64,000 nucleotides of DNA, taken from positions 72,388,383 to 72,452,382 of the forward strand of contig JAKGHH010000002.1 in NCBI GenBank assembly GCA_022828595.1. The letters are read 5' to 3'. A program made the translations under genes and the position numbers. Below, one piece after another: positions 22,861 to 35,024 of this stretch; positions within the stretch are counted from its first letter, which is position 1, and every line of letters begins with the position of its first letter. The DNA is from Nelumbo lutea. Taxonomy: Eukaryota; Streptophyta; Magnoliopsida; Proteales; Nelumbonaceae. Under the pieces are notes generated by a model. It was given only the letters and a program-made list of their open reading frames with translations, had not been told where the DNA came from and searched no databases.

Positions 22861-23132
22861 AAATTCCATATACCTTGGTTTCAATGAAGGTCATAAAAGT
22901 TAAATCCAAATATCATACATTATATAAGGTTAATATTTACTTGCATACAAGTGATCTTACAAGAATAAAGAAACAAAAACAATTTGGAAGAAATAAAGAA
23001 TATTGTTTGATTAAATAAGAAACTACAAAATCTATGCCAAAAATAGAAGAATTAAAAAGAATCATATAGTTCTAGGCTTGGCTAGAATTTTTACATTATC
23101 CATTTTCTAATGTTTCATATTGGTCTCATATG
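22861..23132. other. Intergenic spacer
   Basis: AT-rich DNA with no recognised gene or repeat. Confidence 0.4.
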
Positions 23133-23760
23133 TAGGGGTGAGCACACATCATTTAAAACCGAATAACCGAATTGAAATTTCGAGTTAAGTGCTTTCGGGT
23201 CGGTTAGTTTGGGTATTTAGTTTGATTCGTTGTAAACATCGGTTTTTTAGAAGTTCGGGTTTCAGTTTCAGTTATTGTATTTATCAGTTTGGTTAACCGA
23301 AATATCGAACTTCCATAGGTAAATTAGTAATTTGCTAAATCTTAATAGAATGGGCACACTAGGGTATTCGAAAAAATGCAAATCCCCTTCCCCTTCATTA
23401 GTTCATCTTCCTCTCTTCCCAGCTCGGCTACCGAACTAGGAATTTACCAAAAATTGATAATAGTAATTTCCTAAATTTCTAATTGTTTCCTCATATCATA
23501 GAAATTATGAAGCAATGAATACTGATAACAGTTCTTTGCAAATTGATATTTATGTTCACTTTTTTTTACGTTATAACAGGTCTTTGTAAATGACCCACCT
23601 ATTTGAAGTTTGGTTTAATCGTAACAACCGAATTAACCGAAGAAAATTTGGTTCGGTTTGTTCAGTTTAACCAAACTTTGGTTTTGGTTCGGCTTCCAAT
23701 TATTTTAGTTTGGTTTATTCAGTTTGGTTTTAAACCAAACAAAGTGTTTGCTCACCCCTA
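23133..23760. mobile_element. hAT MITE (628 bp), ends TAGGGGTGAGCA
   Basis: The terminal inverted repeats TAGGGGTGAGCA (23133) and TGCTCACCCCTA (23749-23760) are perfect. Flanking octamers CTCATATG and CGCATATC agree at 6 of 8 positions. Subterminal GGTTCGG/CCGAAC words (AACCGAATTAACCG) are typical of the group. Confidence 0.85.
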
Positions 23761-24574
23761 CGCATATCACATTGTTTTGTGAAATTTGCACATATTTGAT
23801 AAACTTTTCGTAAGAAGGAATGATTGATGGACTCCATATAACTAGACATGTTTACAAGCTAGGCTTCGAGCCCAACTTTGCATTGTCTTAGGCTCAGGCT
23901 TCAAGCCAAGCCCATTAGAATTTTGACAAAAGCCAAGCTCAAGTCATGCCCGTGAAAAAGATTACATAGAACTATAAAATTTTATTTAATTATAATAGTC
24001 CCACCTTATTCTACACAATGAATAATTATTAATAATGTTTGGAATATTTGCAAATACACCCTTGTGGACAATAAATTTAAATCTTTTGTTTAGTTCAATG
24101 TTTTCAACCCATCATTGATTGGATCAATTGAATCTGTGATCCAATCACTATTTTGTCAATGAGAGGAATCCTAAAAGCATTTTTATCATATTCGTTAATT
24201 TTCTTTTAGTTGGGTGAATTTGATAAGTAAATTTTAATGAAATGTTTATAATTTCAATTGGTTTGGTTGATATTTTGTACAACTCAAAATAAATAAATAC
24301 AAAACCATGCGTACAATTTAGAACAAGATAAAGCACACCCAACAAACTTGTGGGTAGCTCGACTAGATGAGATACTAAGAAGAACATTAGGCGAAATAAC
24401 ATACTCCTGCAATGGCTTGGTATAAAAGTGCATAAATTCCCCATTAATGATTAGAGCATAATGATGAAGGCTCATTAGTACAATTAATTTTGTTAGCAAC
24501 ATTATTATTAATTCAATTATATGAACAACTTTGAGGATTCAAATAAGATTAAAGTGAAAAAATAGACTTGTTAG
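23761..24574. other. Intergenic DNA with a MITE-end fragment
   Basis: 23845-23960 has TAGGCTTCGAGCCCAAC and AAGCCAAGCCCA words typical of one end of an AGGCTTG-type MITE. Minus-strand frames at 24148-24502 lack recognisable domains. No gene was found. Confidence 0.4.
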
Positions 24575-24646
24575 TCTTATTTTATCAATAACAATAAGCT
24601 TTATTAAAGATATGAAACTATAATTACAAGAGGGGGAGGTAAAACA

Positions 24647-24937
24647 CAAGGTTTTTAAAATCGAACCGGACAAGGAACTGTTCTGGGGACCAGTTGTCGG
24701 GTCGAATGGTTTGATCATCTAATTTGGACAGCCCTTTCTAACTAAAAAATAAAAAATGATCAAAACCGTTGTTCAGGTTGATGGCTCAACAGTTCAACTA
24801 CCCTGGTTAGCAATTCGTTGACCAAATCAATAGCTTTTAGCCAAAAGTAGTTTTAGGGTGAAACAAAACTGATCAAGTGATTGGTTCTTGGCTTTTCCAA
24901 TTTGACCATCCAGTCCAGTCCAGTTTTGAAAACCATG
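24647..24937. mobile_element. CGGTTTTTGGCC-family hAT-like MITE, copy B, perfect TSD GTAAAACA
   Basis: Target duplications GTAAAACA lie at 24639-24646 and 24938-24945. The ends CAAGGTTTTTAAAA and TTTTGAAAACCATG are inverted repeats with two mismatches and one base shift. It is inserted in the LINE 3' region and inverted relative to copies A and C. Confidence 0.9.
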
Positions 24938-25427
24938 GTAAAACATCTTAACTCCCCACCAACATATTACAATGAAAGGGGAATTAGAAATTAGCCTAAA
25001 ACAAAGAATCCCTATTCACTCCTTGCTTGGCTAACCCATTAACAATTGAGTTAGCAGTTCTCTTCACCCAACTGTACTCCATCTCAATGTCCCTAGTAAG
25101 TCATTTGAATTTTTTTCTTTTCATTGTTGTAGATCCACATGCCACTATTGTCTTCCTTTAATCATCTAACCACCACCTTTGAGTCACCTTCAATGACCAA
25201 TCTTCTAATGTTCAACACTCTTGCTCTTTAGATTCCTTCCAGAACCATACAAATCTTAGCCTTAAGAGAGTCATCTTCTCCAATTGGGCCTAAAAGCATG
25301 GCAAGAATAATCTTCCTCATTCCTAAACACTCCTCCAATCTTGGAAGGCCCTGGATTCTTATATTTATACAATCAAAGTTCAATTTTATGAACCCAGAGG
25401 GTGGAGAGGTCTAAGAGTGGTTAGGAG

Positions 25428-26027
25428 TAGGGGTGTCCATAAAAAATCGAAAAACCAAAAAACGGAACTAAACCAAGAAAACCAAACTTAAAAATGTGGT
25501 TAACCGAACCGATTAGTTCGGTATTTTTGAATAAACGAAGGACCAATTCGGTTTTCGATTAACCTAGAAAAATTTGGTGGTTAACCGAACCGAACAGTAT
25601 ATATATTTATATGTATATTTTATATATATTTAATATGTCACATATTTTCTATATATTATATATAAAATATATATATGCATCATATATATAATAAATATAC
25701 ACATGTTATATTTATAATAATCTATTTATAAATATATTATATATTTTTATAATATTTATAATATATTTTATATCATTTATAATTTATAATATAATATCAT
25801 ACATATATTTATATAATATATATTATAAATATAAAAAATCAAAAAACCAAAGAACTGAAACTAGCAAACCGATTAACCGGTGGGCATTGGTTCGGTTTCA
25901 ATTTGGAGAAATTGAAAAACCAGTAGGACCAGTTCAATTTCGGTTTGGAGAAATTGAAAAACCGGTAGGACTGGTTCGGTTTGAAAATTTGTCCATGGTT
26001 CAATTAATTGAACCATGGACACCCCTA
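25428..26027. mobile_element. hAT MITE (600 bp), ends TAGGGGTGTCCA, TSD GTTAGGAG/GTCAGGAG
   Basis: The 12-bp terminal inverted repeats are perfect (25428-25439 and 26016-26027). The flanking octamers match at 7 of 8. The interior has GGTTAACCGAACCG words around an AT core, as in 20431-20943. A short plus-strand frame at 25887-26105 is made of the subterminal repeats and is not a gene. Confidence 0.93.
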
Positions 26028-26356
26028 GTCAGGAGTCCTCTTAATCTGGGTAGAGTTAGCTATCCCTTTCCAATTTCTCAACAGATCAACCACAAAATAA
26101 TGTGAAAAGTTCCGAAGATTTCAACCAGTGGGCCACCCTTAAATGTATCAGCTAGTAGTGTAGAGACTTGTTAGTGTCTTGCTGAAGATAATTTTGCTTC
26201 TTTTTTTGAATGATTTGGAAACATATTTTCCTCTTCCCTTTTAATTTGATAATTAAATTTGTTGATTGTTCATCAATGTTATGATTAACTTGAGAAGTTA
26301 GCATTTTTATTTGGTTAGGTTGATATTTGATTAAAATATCAATACACAATGATACC

Positions 26357-26527
26357 GAAGGGTGGAAATGAATCTAGTTTTTCATGAGCTATTCGAGTTT
26401 GGCTCGTGAAAAGCTTGATTTGGCTTGATTTAAACTAAGCTATGAGCCGAGCTCAAGCCCGGTATATAGGCTCATTTATTAATTGAGCCAAGATCATGTC
26501 TAGTGAATATATAATTTTTATTATATG

Positions 26528-26559
<32 letters not shown>

Positions 26560-26914
26560 ACTTTTATAAATTTTTTATGTAAAATAAAAACAATTTTTTA
26601 TATGTATCTTCTTTATTTTTTATGTATAATAATAAATATTTTTATTTTTATATATATGATAATAAATAATTTTTATAGTTCTTAATGTTTGTATGTAAAA
26701 TAAAAAAAAATACTTTTTATATGTATAATTTTTATTTTTTATAGGAAGCTTGACTCAGTCAAATTCAGCTCAAACTAGTGAGCTTTTGAGCCGAGTCGAA
26801 TTTAAGCTTAAGTCTCTAGTTCGAATCGAGCTTGAGCTCGAGCCTAGTAGTATTTTGACGAGTCAAGCTCAAATAGCCAGTTATTCAGCTTGGCTCGACT
26901 TGAATCCACCCCTA
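26357..26914. mobile_element. hAT-like MITE with GAGCTCAAGC-type interior
   Basis: The left AAGGGTGGAAATGAA and right TTGAATCCACCCCTA are imperfect inverted termini. The interior repeats GAGCCGAGCTCAAGC and CGAGCTTGAGCTCGAG. Flanks ATGATACC and TCGATACT share the core GATAC, a possible eroded TSD. A (ACAT)n microsatellite is at about 26527-26556. Surrounding DNA from about 26320 to 27118 (GATACCGATACA words, right end CCTTTAATCCTTGG) looks like an older MITE related to 10132-10352 that received this one. Confidence 0.6.
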
Positions 26915-27276
26915 TCGATACTGATACCCAGCATGGGTATCAATGCATATCAATATGGCTGATACTCTTTTTTATTTTGTTTGATTTTTTTATTTTATAA
27001 TAATGAAAGAGTAAGGTCCCACAAGAGGCCCCAAACACTATAAAATGTTCAAAATATTTGTATATCAGTGTATGCAAGCATATATGGATATACCGATACA
27101 TTGCGCCCTTTAATCCTTGGTTTACAACTCAAAAATTAAAAGTACAAAAGAATAATGTATAGTTAATTTAATTGGACCAATGACTCCATTAAAACTTGTA
27201 TATTGTTCTATAGTTTATAGATACACCAAGCTTCTCATTGCATATGATTGAGAAAATTAGTTCTCTCTATTCAACC

Positions 27277-27485
27277 TCAGCTTTTGCATCTAGAGTGCAC
27301 GGATCTCAGCTCCACCTTGCCCAGAATGATGACTGTCCATGTTGCCTTTAGGGGATCAGAGTGGGATGCCCCACAGGGGCCAATACCATAACTGTTGTCA
27401 ATCAGACTTTTGTATATGGTAAGAGCCTGAGATAAGCATACTTACACGATTGGTAGCAATGCCAGGGAGCAACATTGTTATCCCC
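27277..27485 (-). pseudogene. Stomatin-like pseudogene, last exon
   Basis: The minus strand reads ITMLLPGIATNR, then after a one-base frameshift SQALTIYKSLIDNS, ending in a TGA at 27277-27279 about 50 codons further on. Family members have TTMLLPS...NMMAQALTMYKSL at this place near the C-terminus. The expected AG acceptor reads GG (CCTCGG), a likely loss mutation. Confidence 0.8.
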
Positions 27486-27712
27486 CGAGGAAGCAAACAA
27501 AAAGGCAGAAAACAACAAATTCATCACAACATTGACTATTTCAAATGTTTTAGAGTGTGCTCACCAACATTTATGATTTTGTTTTTTTAAAGCAAGAACT
27601 GTAATATCAGCATATCATACTTTTTGCCAATGTGGGATTTTTTTATTTTGAAAAACCAAATCATACAAGTGCAGGAAGACTCCCTTAAAAGTACAGCAAG
27701 TCCACTACTTAC

Positions 27713-27755
27713 CTCCTTGGCAATGCTACCGAACGCTTGGATGTAATGCAGATTG
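27713..27755 (-). pseudogene. Stomatin-like pseudogene exon (YIQAFGSIAKE)
   Basis: A GATGAG acceptor at 27756 and a perfect AAGGAG|GTAAGT donor at 27713/27712 bracket NLHYIQAFGSIAKE, the counterpart of EQYIQAFGNIAKE in the family. The exon may once have started further right, since the usual preceding residues (EAASLR) are not clearly encoded. Confidence 0.75.
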
Positions 27756-28159
27756 CTCATCAAGCAAAAGCTCAATTTTGGATGTATTGCTCAATTATTT
27801 TCTTTTAAATAAACATGTACAGTTTATATTTAAATTAAGTCTTGAGCTCAGCCAAAAGCTAAAATGGCATGGTTGAATTTGCAAGGGGGATTGAATTTGG
27901 GGTTTAGAGAGCCAGAGAGGTAGTTGTAGGATTATAAAGGGAAGGGGGTTATACTTTATGTTGGGTGGGTGGTGTTTGGAGTAGAATGTTTAGGGGTGTC
28001 ATGTTGGGTGAGCTTTGAGTATCTGCTTGATGGGTGGCATGTCATGTGGGCCGTGGGAGGATCTTTGGTTATGCCTACTGCCAACATAAGACAACCCTTC
28101 TCATTTATCAAGACTTGGAATGTAAGAAAACTTGACAGAAAGCATGAATCTTGATAGAA

Positions 28160-28205
28160 CATAATGGCAGGACAGGATCCATGTAGCTTACCCCAAATAG
28201 TTGGG
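28160..28205 (+). repeat. RTE-type LINE 3' tail
   Basis: GGATCCATGTAGCTTACCCC..ATAGTTGGGATTATGG is close to the well-known conserved 3' tail of plant RTE LINEs (CCATGTAGCCGACCCC..TTGGGAT). No coding part precedes it. It lies in a pseudogene intron. Confidence 0.45.
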
Positions 28206-29480
28206 ATTATGGCCAAGTTGTGTAGATCTGTGAATAAACATTAAGTCAGAAAATACGTCTCCTACCATATAAGCAGATATCCCAATTCCATGAGAGCAGT
28301 ACACAGAAAATATATTCATTATTAATACCATGTGCAACAAATGTGCCTTCCAACTCATTTCAACAATATATAGACATTATCAAAAAAAAATGGAGATAAT
28401 CATGTAAAGCATGGGCATGTAAATTTTCCCAAGGTATGACAAAGAACCTATTGATGAGCAGAGTTTGTACACAATATACTAATGATACACAAAAGAATGG
28501 TTAGCTGTTCGGAATTTTTTTTCCTAGTAAAGGGAACAGGGCAGCAACCCCATCACATTGCCATCAAGAATCAGTGTGATGTAAGACAAGGTAGGGGGTC
28601 CTAAACTTTCAGATCTGGTCTAGTGGTAAACTTAGGCCTAAAAGGAGGGACTTTGGATGAATAAGCATGGAAAAGCAAGTAGACAGCTTGTTGTCCACCA
28701 AAGAATGAGAAAGAGATCAGAAAGAAAGAGAATAGCTCTTAATGTTATGGTAAGCGCCAAAGATATAGAAGAGATGGGTGAGAGAAGTGAAGAAATAGTT
28801 AGTAAGCCACGAGTGTGGGGTTCCATACCCACACTCAGGCTCTAGTATGTGTGGTTCCATACCCACACCTAATTGTTTTAAATTCCTTTTAAGATTGGGC
28901 TGGCTGGCCTTATCCATGTTATTTTTATCCATATTATATTTTTTGTTTTATTAGGATTAGGATTTCTTGTTTATCTCCTATTCTTGTAAGGGACCGAAAG
29001 CTATAAATAATGAAGTGTATGGGGCGGCAGATATCAATCAACCGAACCCCTTCTTTCTTTCTCTATTCTCCTTCCTTCCACTCTTCTTTTCTCTCACTCT
29101 CCTTCTCTTCAAACCTGTGTTTCTCTCCTCAGATTACACAGCAGCAGTTCTGTTTTATTCAAGTAGAAGATAAAAAACAAATGAACAAAAAGGGAGGAAA
29201 AAAAACTAGCAACAAGCAGAACTCACTAAGTGTTGAGTTATTGGGTCGATGTTCTCTTATTGAGCCGACTTTATTTATTTTTTATTTACATAATTCAGTT
29301 AGGTAGTTATTGGGCCTTAGGCCCATTTGTTTATGTTAAGTCTAGTGGTTCTTTTTGGCTTCTTACAAGTAGCCAACCTACTAAGGGCATACTTGTACTT
29401 GTACATTCTTTTTATGAGTATATAATTAAAAGGAAGAAAAGCTCGAAACTAACTGCTCTTGATGGGTATAGGAGAACTAT
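28206..29480. other. Intron DNA of the stomatin-like pseudogene with LTR-like sequence
   Basis: A near-identical TGTGGGGTTCCATACCCACAC / TGTGTGGTTCCATACCCACAC pair occurs at 28814-28867. CTATAAATAATG at about 29000 followed by pyrimidine-rich DNA resembles a copia LTR promoter. No primer-binding site or matching second LTR was found. Short frames here show no domain. Confidence 0.4.
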
Positions 29481-29885
29481 ATGGTAACGACTTGGCTGTG
29501 CAATTCAATGTTGTCCTATATAAGTAAAAACTTTTTATGGGATAACACAGCTAAGGAAATTTGGGATGGAGTTGCAGAAACTTATTCACAGAATGAGAAT
29601 GTTGCTAGAGCCTATCATTTGAGGAACCAGGTAATTGCTACCAGACAGGGAGATAAGTCTATTGCTATTTATTTTTCAGCCCTCAAAACCTTACGGCAGG
29701 AGATCGATCATTTGGAGACTGTGGTTTGGAAAAGTAGCAAGGATGCAGCAACTTACCAGAAACTGTTAAAGAAGAATAGGGTTTTTGAGTTCCTAGCTGG
29801 ACTTAACCCCAATTATGACATTGCACAGCAGCATATAGCCAACATTATTTCATCAAAATCCTTCCTTCCAAATTGCAACTTCTAA
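29481..29885 (+). pseudogene. Copia gag fragment (UBN2-type)
   Basis: An open frame reads TWLCNSMLSYISKNFLW, AKEIWDGVAETYSQ and VFEFLAGLNPNYDIA, which are gag signatures of Ty1/copia elements. It corresponds to the middle of the gag found in the complete element just downstream (WAETAYEIWE, VLAFLHGLNPVYES), but comes from a different, older copy cut off before the downstream element's TSD. No pol follows it. Confidence 0.8.
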
Positions 29886-29910
29886 TTACATATAAAAGCT
29901 GATTTGAACT

Positions 29911-30104
29911 TGTTGAAAGGTTATTATTCTGTAAGTTTAGTACCGCAGTGGTACTTTGGTACTTTCAGCATCTTTTATTTTAAGTTGTGTCACCCTAGTA
30001 TAAATAATAAAAAGCTGGCGCCACCAACATCTCTTTGAGACTCAAAATCTCTTTTATTTCTTCTCTCCTCTCTTCCTTTCTTCCTTCTTCTCTTCTGGAC
30101 AACA
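29911..30104 (+). repeat. 5' LTR of the copia element
   Basis: It runs from TGTTGAAAGG to CTGGACAACA, with a TATA-like CTAGTATAAATAAT in the middle and a pyrimidine-rich 3' part. Confidence 0.95.
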
Positions 30105-30116
30105 TGGTATCAGAGC
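30105..30116 (+). other. Copia primer-binding site TGGTATCAGAGC
   Basis: It directly follows the 5' LTR and is identical to the classic plant initiator-Met tRNA priming site. Confidence 0.93.
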
Positions 30117-30673
30117 GGAACTGTCAGATCTGAAAGAAGAGATCGAGTAAACCTTTTCTGTCTTCTTCCTTCGCCATCTACAGTGAGATTTATTGAAGAT
30201 CCAGATCCACTTTTCTTTTCTGCATCGGACTGAAGTACTCTCTCTCCCTTTCTCCTTTTTTTATTTTTTCTGGTCGTGTTGCAGAACAGAACCTGTAATA
30301 GGTTCAGCTAGTTAATGTGAGGGGAGCAGCACCCCCTTCTTTCCTTTTTTGTGGGATCGAATGATCCCTGTAACAGACTGTAGGTAGGTGATGACCTTTA
30401 TATGCTGCGACAGCAACCTTCTGATGAATTTGTAGGTCAAGAGAGGACCTGTACATGCTGCAACAGCAGCCATACCTGATTTATGGTAGGCCAGTGATGA
30501 CCTGTTAGTTCTGTAACAACAGCTGATTTTGTTTGAAGAACTGAGATTTAAAAGAGGGAAAAGGAGGGGAGTGGTTGTCTCTAATTCCCTGGTGCAAAGA
30601 GTTTTATTGGGGTGTTCGGCTGTTTTTTTTAGGGGTTTTGTGTTCACTTGGAGTGTAACTTGAAGTTGTGATT

Positions 30674-31620
30674 ATGAGTGGTGAAGACTCTTCCACATCT
30701 GGAGTCTCCTCAATGCAGAACGTAATAAGTGGGAGTATAGATTTATCCTTCCCTATGGTTGTTATACCCCGGGATGGCTTGAATTATTTAGAATTGTCGG
30801 AGGGGATCAAGTTATACATTACTGCAAGGGGAAAGATAGGGTATATAAATGGGAGAATTAAAAAACCGAATTCCGGAGGTGCTGAGTATAACAGATGGAA
30901 CCAAAAAAACATGGTTATGTCCTGGCTTTTAGTGTCTATGCAACCTCAGGTGAGAAGGAACTTTATGTGGGCTGAAACGGCTTATGAGATTTGGGAGTAG
31001 GAAAAATCGACCTATTCTGAACTGTGTCACTATGCAAAAATCTATCAGTTACAGGCAAAATCATCCACTTGTAAATAGGGAGAGAGGAACCTTTCTACGT
31101 ACTATTCAGACTTGACCTCCATCTGAAAGGAGTTAGATCACTATCAGAGTGTAGACTGGACCTGTGATGAAGATGCAAAAGCATACAACAAACTTGTTTC
31201 CCAACAAAGAGTGCTTGCATTTCTCCATGGCTTGAACCCAGTGTATGAATCCATCAGAGTCCAGATCCTAGGCAACAAGGATCTTCCATCTGTCCAGGAG
31301 GTTTATGCATTAGTACAATCAGAAGAAAGTAAAAAAAATTTAATGAACAGCTCCGGAGGGGATGCAGTTGTATTGGCAGCAAAAGGGAATGTTATTATAG
31401 GTGGGGGAAATTTTTTTAAGGAGGACCTTCAAAAAAGGGTGGAAGACAAAGACAAACTATGGTGCACCCATTGCTAGAACCCCGACACACCCATGAAACA
31501 TGTTGGGATCTTCATGGGAAGCCAAAATGGGCCCAAGAATTGAGCAAGAAGAAAGGTTCAGATCTGAATAAGAAGTCAAGACAGCAAGGTCCAAGAAAGT
31601 CCACCACAGCAAATATGGCT
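30674..31620 (+). pseudogene. Copia gag
   Basis: It starts at the ATG of MSGEDSSTSG. Recognisable parts are YNRWNQKNMVMSWLL, AETAYEIWE, LAFLHGLNPVYES and a degraded CCHC knuckle (CTHC then frameshifted HETCWDLHGKPKW). A TAG interrupts it after IWE (30998-31000) and others follow. In the intact family this is one polyprotein with pol. Confidence 0.85.
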
Positions 31621-31839
31621 TCTCAGGAGAATCAGCCCCCCACTACTACTATGACTCAGACACACACTTCTAGTTCTAACCCGAGAGAGGATATTATTAA
31701 TTCCTTCCGCGACCATTTAGAACTTTATGGTAGAGCAACTCGTCAGATGGATTCTTCTCCTCCTTCAACTTCATTTGCGTCTACATCAGGCAACTCTGCC
31801 ACAGCTTTCCATGTATCGTCTCATTCCCCTAACTCTCCT

Positions 31840-33030
31840 GGGATAATTGATTCTGAAGCGTCAAAACATATGAATAGTAAGTCCACTTATTTCTAGACTT
31901 ACCATCTCCTCTCTGAAAGAGACAAGGTGAGACTAGCTGATGGTTCATATTCTACCATAGCTGGTCAAGGAACCATTTCTCTTCCCTTTGGCCTCACCCT
32001 GACTAATGTCCTACATGTTCCAAAATTCCCTATTAATTTGTTCTCTGTTAGTAGTATCACTAATTCTTTAAACTGCTCAGTAACCTTTTTCCCTTCTTAT
32101 TGTGTGCTCCAAGATTTGGCCTCGAGGAAGACAATTGGTAGAAGACGTATGGTGGATGGACTCTACATGCTAAGAGAATAAGGCTAGTCTTACAATCTAA
32201 GAGTCTAAGAGTTGGTCTAGTACGAGTCAGGTCTATTTATGGCACAGTCATCTCGGTCATTTGTCTTTTGAGTCTTTAAAATTGGTGTTTCCATAGTTAT
32301 ATTAAGTCAGTGTCAGCATCACAGTTTACATGTCAAACTTGTCAATTGAATAAGCACATTAGAACTCATTTTTTGTCAAAGAATAATAAATCTAAATTTC
32401 ATTTCCATATTATTCATTTTGATGTTTGGGGCCCTGTTACTTTACCGTCCTGAGAGTGGCTACAAATATTTTATTACCTTTATTGATGATTACTCCAGAT
32501 ACACATGGATATATCCCATGCAAATCAGGGATGAAGTACTAAAAATTATCCAACATTTCCATCGAATGATCTTCACCAAATTTCAAACTGAGATCCAAAT
32601 TTTCCAATCCAATAATGCCAAAGAATATTTTCATAATGATATCACGGAATTATTTGCTTCGCATGGATCACTTCACCATAGTTCATGGGTCTGAACACCA
32701 CAACAAAATGGTGTTGCTAAAAGAAAGAACTGACACCTTTTTGAAGTGACTAGGGGTTTACTCATTCATATGAATGTTCCAAAACGTTTTTGGCTTGAGG
32801 ATATCCTTTGTGCTACCTATCTCATTAACCGTATGCCCTCTCGCTGGTTAGAGTGCAAAGCCCCACATCAGCTTCTTTTTCCTAAGGCTCCTCTTCTTTC
32901 TATTCTTCCTCGTGTGTTTGGTTGTCATTGCTTTGTTCAAAATCCGATGCCCAACTGTGAAAAATTGGATCCTCGTACTATTCCTTGCATCTTCTTGGGG
33001 TACTCCCTCACTCAAAAGGGGTACTGATGC
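31840..33030 (+). pseudogene. Copia protease and integrase with lost catalytic residues
   Basis: The protease site reads IIDSEASKHM, where the family has D-S-G-A-S. The integrase GAG-pre domain is at about 32160-32380. The core reads FITFIDDYSRYTW (first Asp kept), FQSNNAKEY (second catalytic Asp changed to Asn) and NGVAKRKN (catalytic Glu changed to Lys). Each of these changes fits a single G-to-A transition. There are several stops. Confidence 0.85.
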
Positions 33031-33294
33031 TTTGATCCTGTCTCTCGGAGATATTGTGTTTCTATGGATGTCTCTTTCTTTGAGAGTGGGCCTTTCTTCC
33101 CTGTTTCTCCTCAGGAGGAGTGTAGGAACAAGGAGAAACTGGTTCAGCTACCTCCTCTTCCTGATCCTCCTCCCTTTCGTGTTCTCTTTTGATGTCACAA
33201 AGGCCAACCAAGTTCAAGAGCTGTGGAGCATCCAGAAGTTGTCCCACCAATGCCATCAAACTCTCCGGGGGTGGATCCTTCCTAACCAGGTACC

Positions 33295-35017
33295 TTGGTT
33301 CCCATTGATGTTCCTGACCCTATTGCCATTGATACCTCTATTGCTAATGACCTTGACCTTCCTATTGCTCACCGGAAAGGTGTTAGGTCTTGCACCACTA
33401 AACACCCCATGTCCCACTTTGTTTCCTATGAGAACATTTCACCTTCCTTTCAGGCCTTTCTCTCTTCCATTGACAGTGTTCCTATTCCTAAGAATGTGGC
33501 AGAAGCTCTTTTAATACCTATATGGACAAATGCTATAAAGAAAGAGATTAATGCTTTACATAAAAATGGCGCATGGGAACTTGTAGATCTTCCTAAGGGG
33601 AAGGAACCAGTTGGGTATAAATGGGTTTTCATAGTAAAACATAGGGTTGATGGCACAATGGAGCAGTATAAAGCTCGTTTAGTGGCAAAGGGGTTTACAC
33701 AAGTGTATGGAGTGGATTATGTAGAAACTTTTGCACCCGTTGCTAAGATGAACTCCATTAGAGTTCTTTTCTCCTTAGCCTCTAATCTTGACTGGGACCT
33801 TCATTAACTTGACATTAAGAATGCATTCTTAAATGGTGACCTTGAAGAGGAAGTATACATGGTACAACCCCCTGGTTTCCAGGCTCAAGTTAATGAACAG
33901 AAAGTGTGCAGGTTAAAAAAATCATTATATGGCCTGAAACAATCACCAAGAGCCTAGTTCAGTAGGTTCCATGTAGCAGTTCAGCAAAGAGGATACAAGC
34001 AGTGTCAATCTAATCACGCATTGTTTGTGAAAAGAGGGGAAGGAAAGATTGCAGCACTGATAGTATATGTTAATGATATAGTTATCACTAGTGATTGGAA
34101 TGATGAAATTCAAAAGTTGAAGAATTTCCTTGCTACCCAATTTGAAGTGAAGGATGTAGGTCCTCTAAGGTACTTCCTTGGGATTGAAGTGGCCCGCTCA
34201 CAAAAGGGTATCTTCATTTCCCAAAGAAAGTATGTCCTAGATCTACTCCAGGATACAAGAAAATTGGGAGTAAAGCATGTTGATTCCCCTATTGATCCTA
34301 ACCACAAATTAGGAGACTGTCAAGGTGAACCCATTGTGGATGTGAAATAGTTTCAGAGACTTGTAGGAAGACTGCTATATCTTTCTATGACTCGACCAGA
34401 CATTGCTTATGCAATGGGTGTTCTTAGCAGTTCATGCATACCCCTAAGACTACCCACCTTGAAGCAGTAGAAAGAGTTCTCAAATATCTTAAGAAGTTCC
34501 CATGTGCAAGCTTGTTGTTTCAAAAGCACGGGCATTTGAAAGTTGAAGTGTATACTGATGCAGATTAGGCAGGATCCTTGAATGATAGGAAGTCAACTAG
34601 TGGCTATTGTACCATTATAGGATGGAACCTAGTTACCTGGAGAAGCAAAAAGCAGAATGTGGTAGCTAGGTCTAGTGCTGAAGTTGAATATCAGGCAATG
34701 TCTCATGGAGCAGCTGAAATTATGTGGCTAAAATATTTGTTGAGTTGGGTTTTCCAGTCGATGGACCTATGACTCTTTACTGTGATAACAAGGCAGCCAT
34801 AAACATCGTTGTTAATCCTGTGTTGCATGATAGAACTAAGCATATCAAAGTTGACAAACATTTCATTAGAGAAAAGGCTGTCACAGGGGAAGTGTGTACT
34901 CCCTATGTCAGTTCTAATGACCAACTTGCAAACGTCTTCACAAAAGGGTTACATCACTTGCAACATTATGATTTATGTGACAAGTTGGGCATGATTGATA
35001 TCTATGTCCCAACTTGA
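33295..35017 (+). pseudogene. Copia reverse transcriptase and RNase H with YVND box
   Basis: The RT region has AIKKEINALHKNGAWELV, KARLVAKGFTQ and [18 protein letters not shown]. The active-site box reads YVNDI instead of YVDD, and TAG stops replace expected Trp codons (SPRA*F, DAD*AGS). RNase H has RKSTSGYC, VARSSAEVEYQAMS and after a frameshift LYCDNKAAI and RTKHIKVDKHFI. It ends shortly before the polypurine tract. Confidence 0.9.
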
Positions 35018-35024
35018 GGGGAAG
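35014..35024 (+). other. Copia polypurine tract
   Basis: TTGAGGGGAAG lies immediately upstream of the 3' LTR, the expected plus-strand primer. Confidence 0.85.

Larger units (their letters stand above)
24575..26150 (-). mobile_element. L1-like LINE 3' end carrying two MITEs
   Basis: On the minus strand the sequence outside the two MITEs encodes a decayed RNase H (GFIKLNFD, DDSLKAKI, MVLEGI, LVIEGDSKVVV, then TANSIVNGLAKQG) followed by a 3' tail with TTATCAATAAC on the plus strand. The same end structure occurs in the LINE at 2858-4268. MITEs at 24647-24937 and 25428-26027 interrupt it. The 5' limit is not defined. Confidence 0.75.

Noticed and set aside
25887..26105. Frame with repeated FGEIEKPVG residues
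   Set aside because: It is a translation of the duplicated subterminal sequence of a hAT MITE.
30105..30116. Possible tRNA sequence
   Set aside because: It is the copia primer-binding site complementary to initiator-Met tRNA, not a tRNA gene.
32912..33514. 200-codon open frame overlapping copia integrase and RT
   Set aside because: It starts in the wrong frame of integrase and is Leu/Phe-rich. The real copia frames explain the region.
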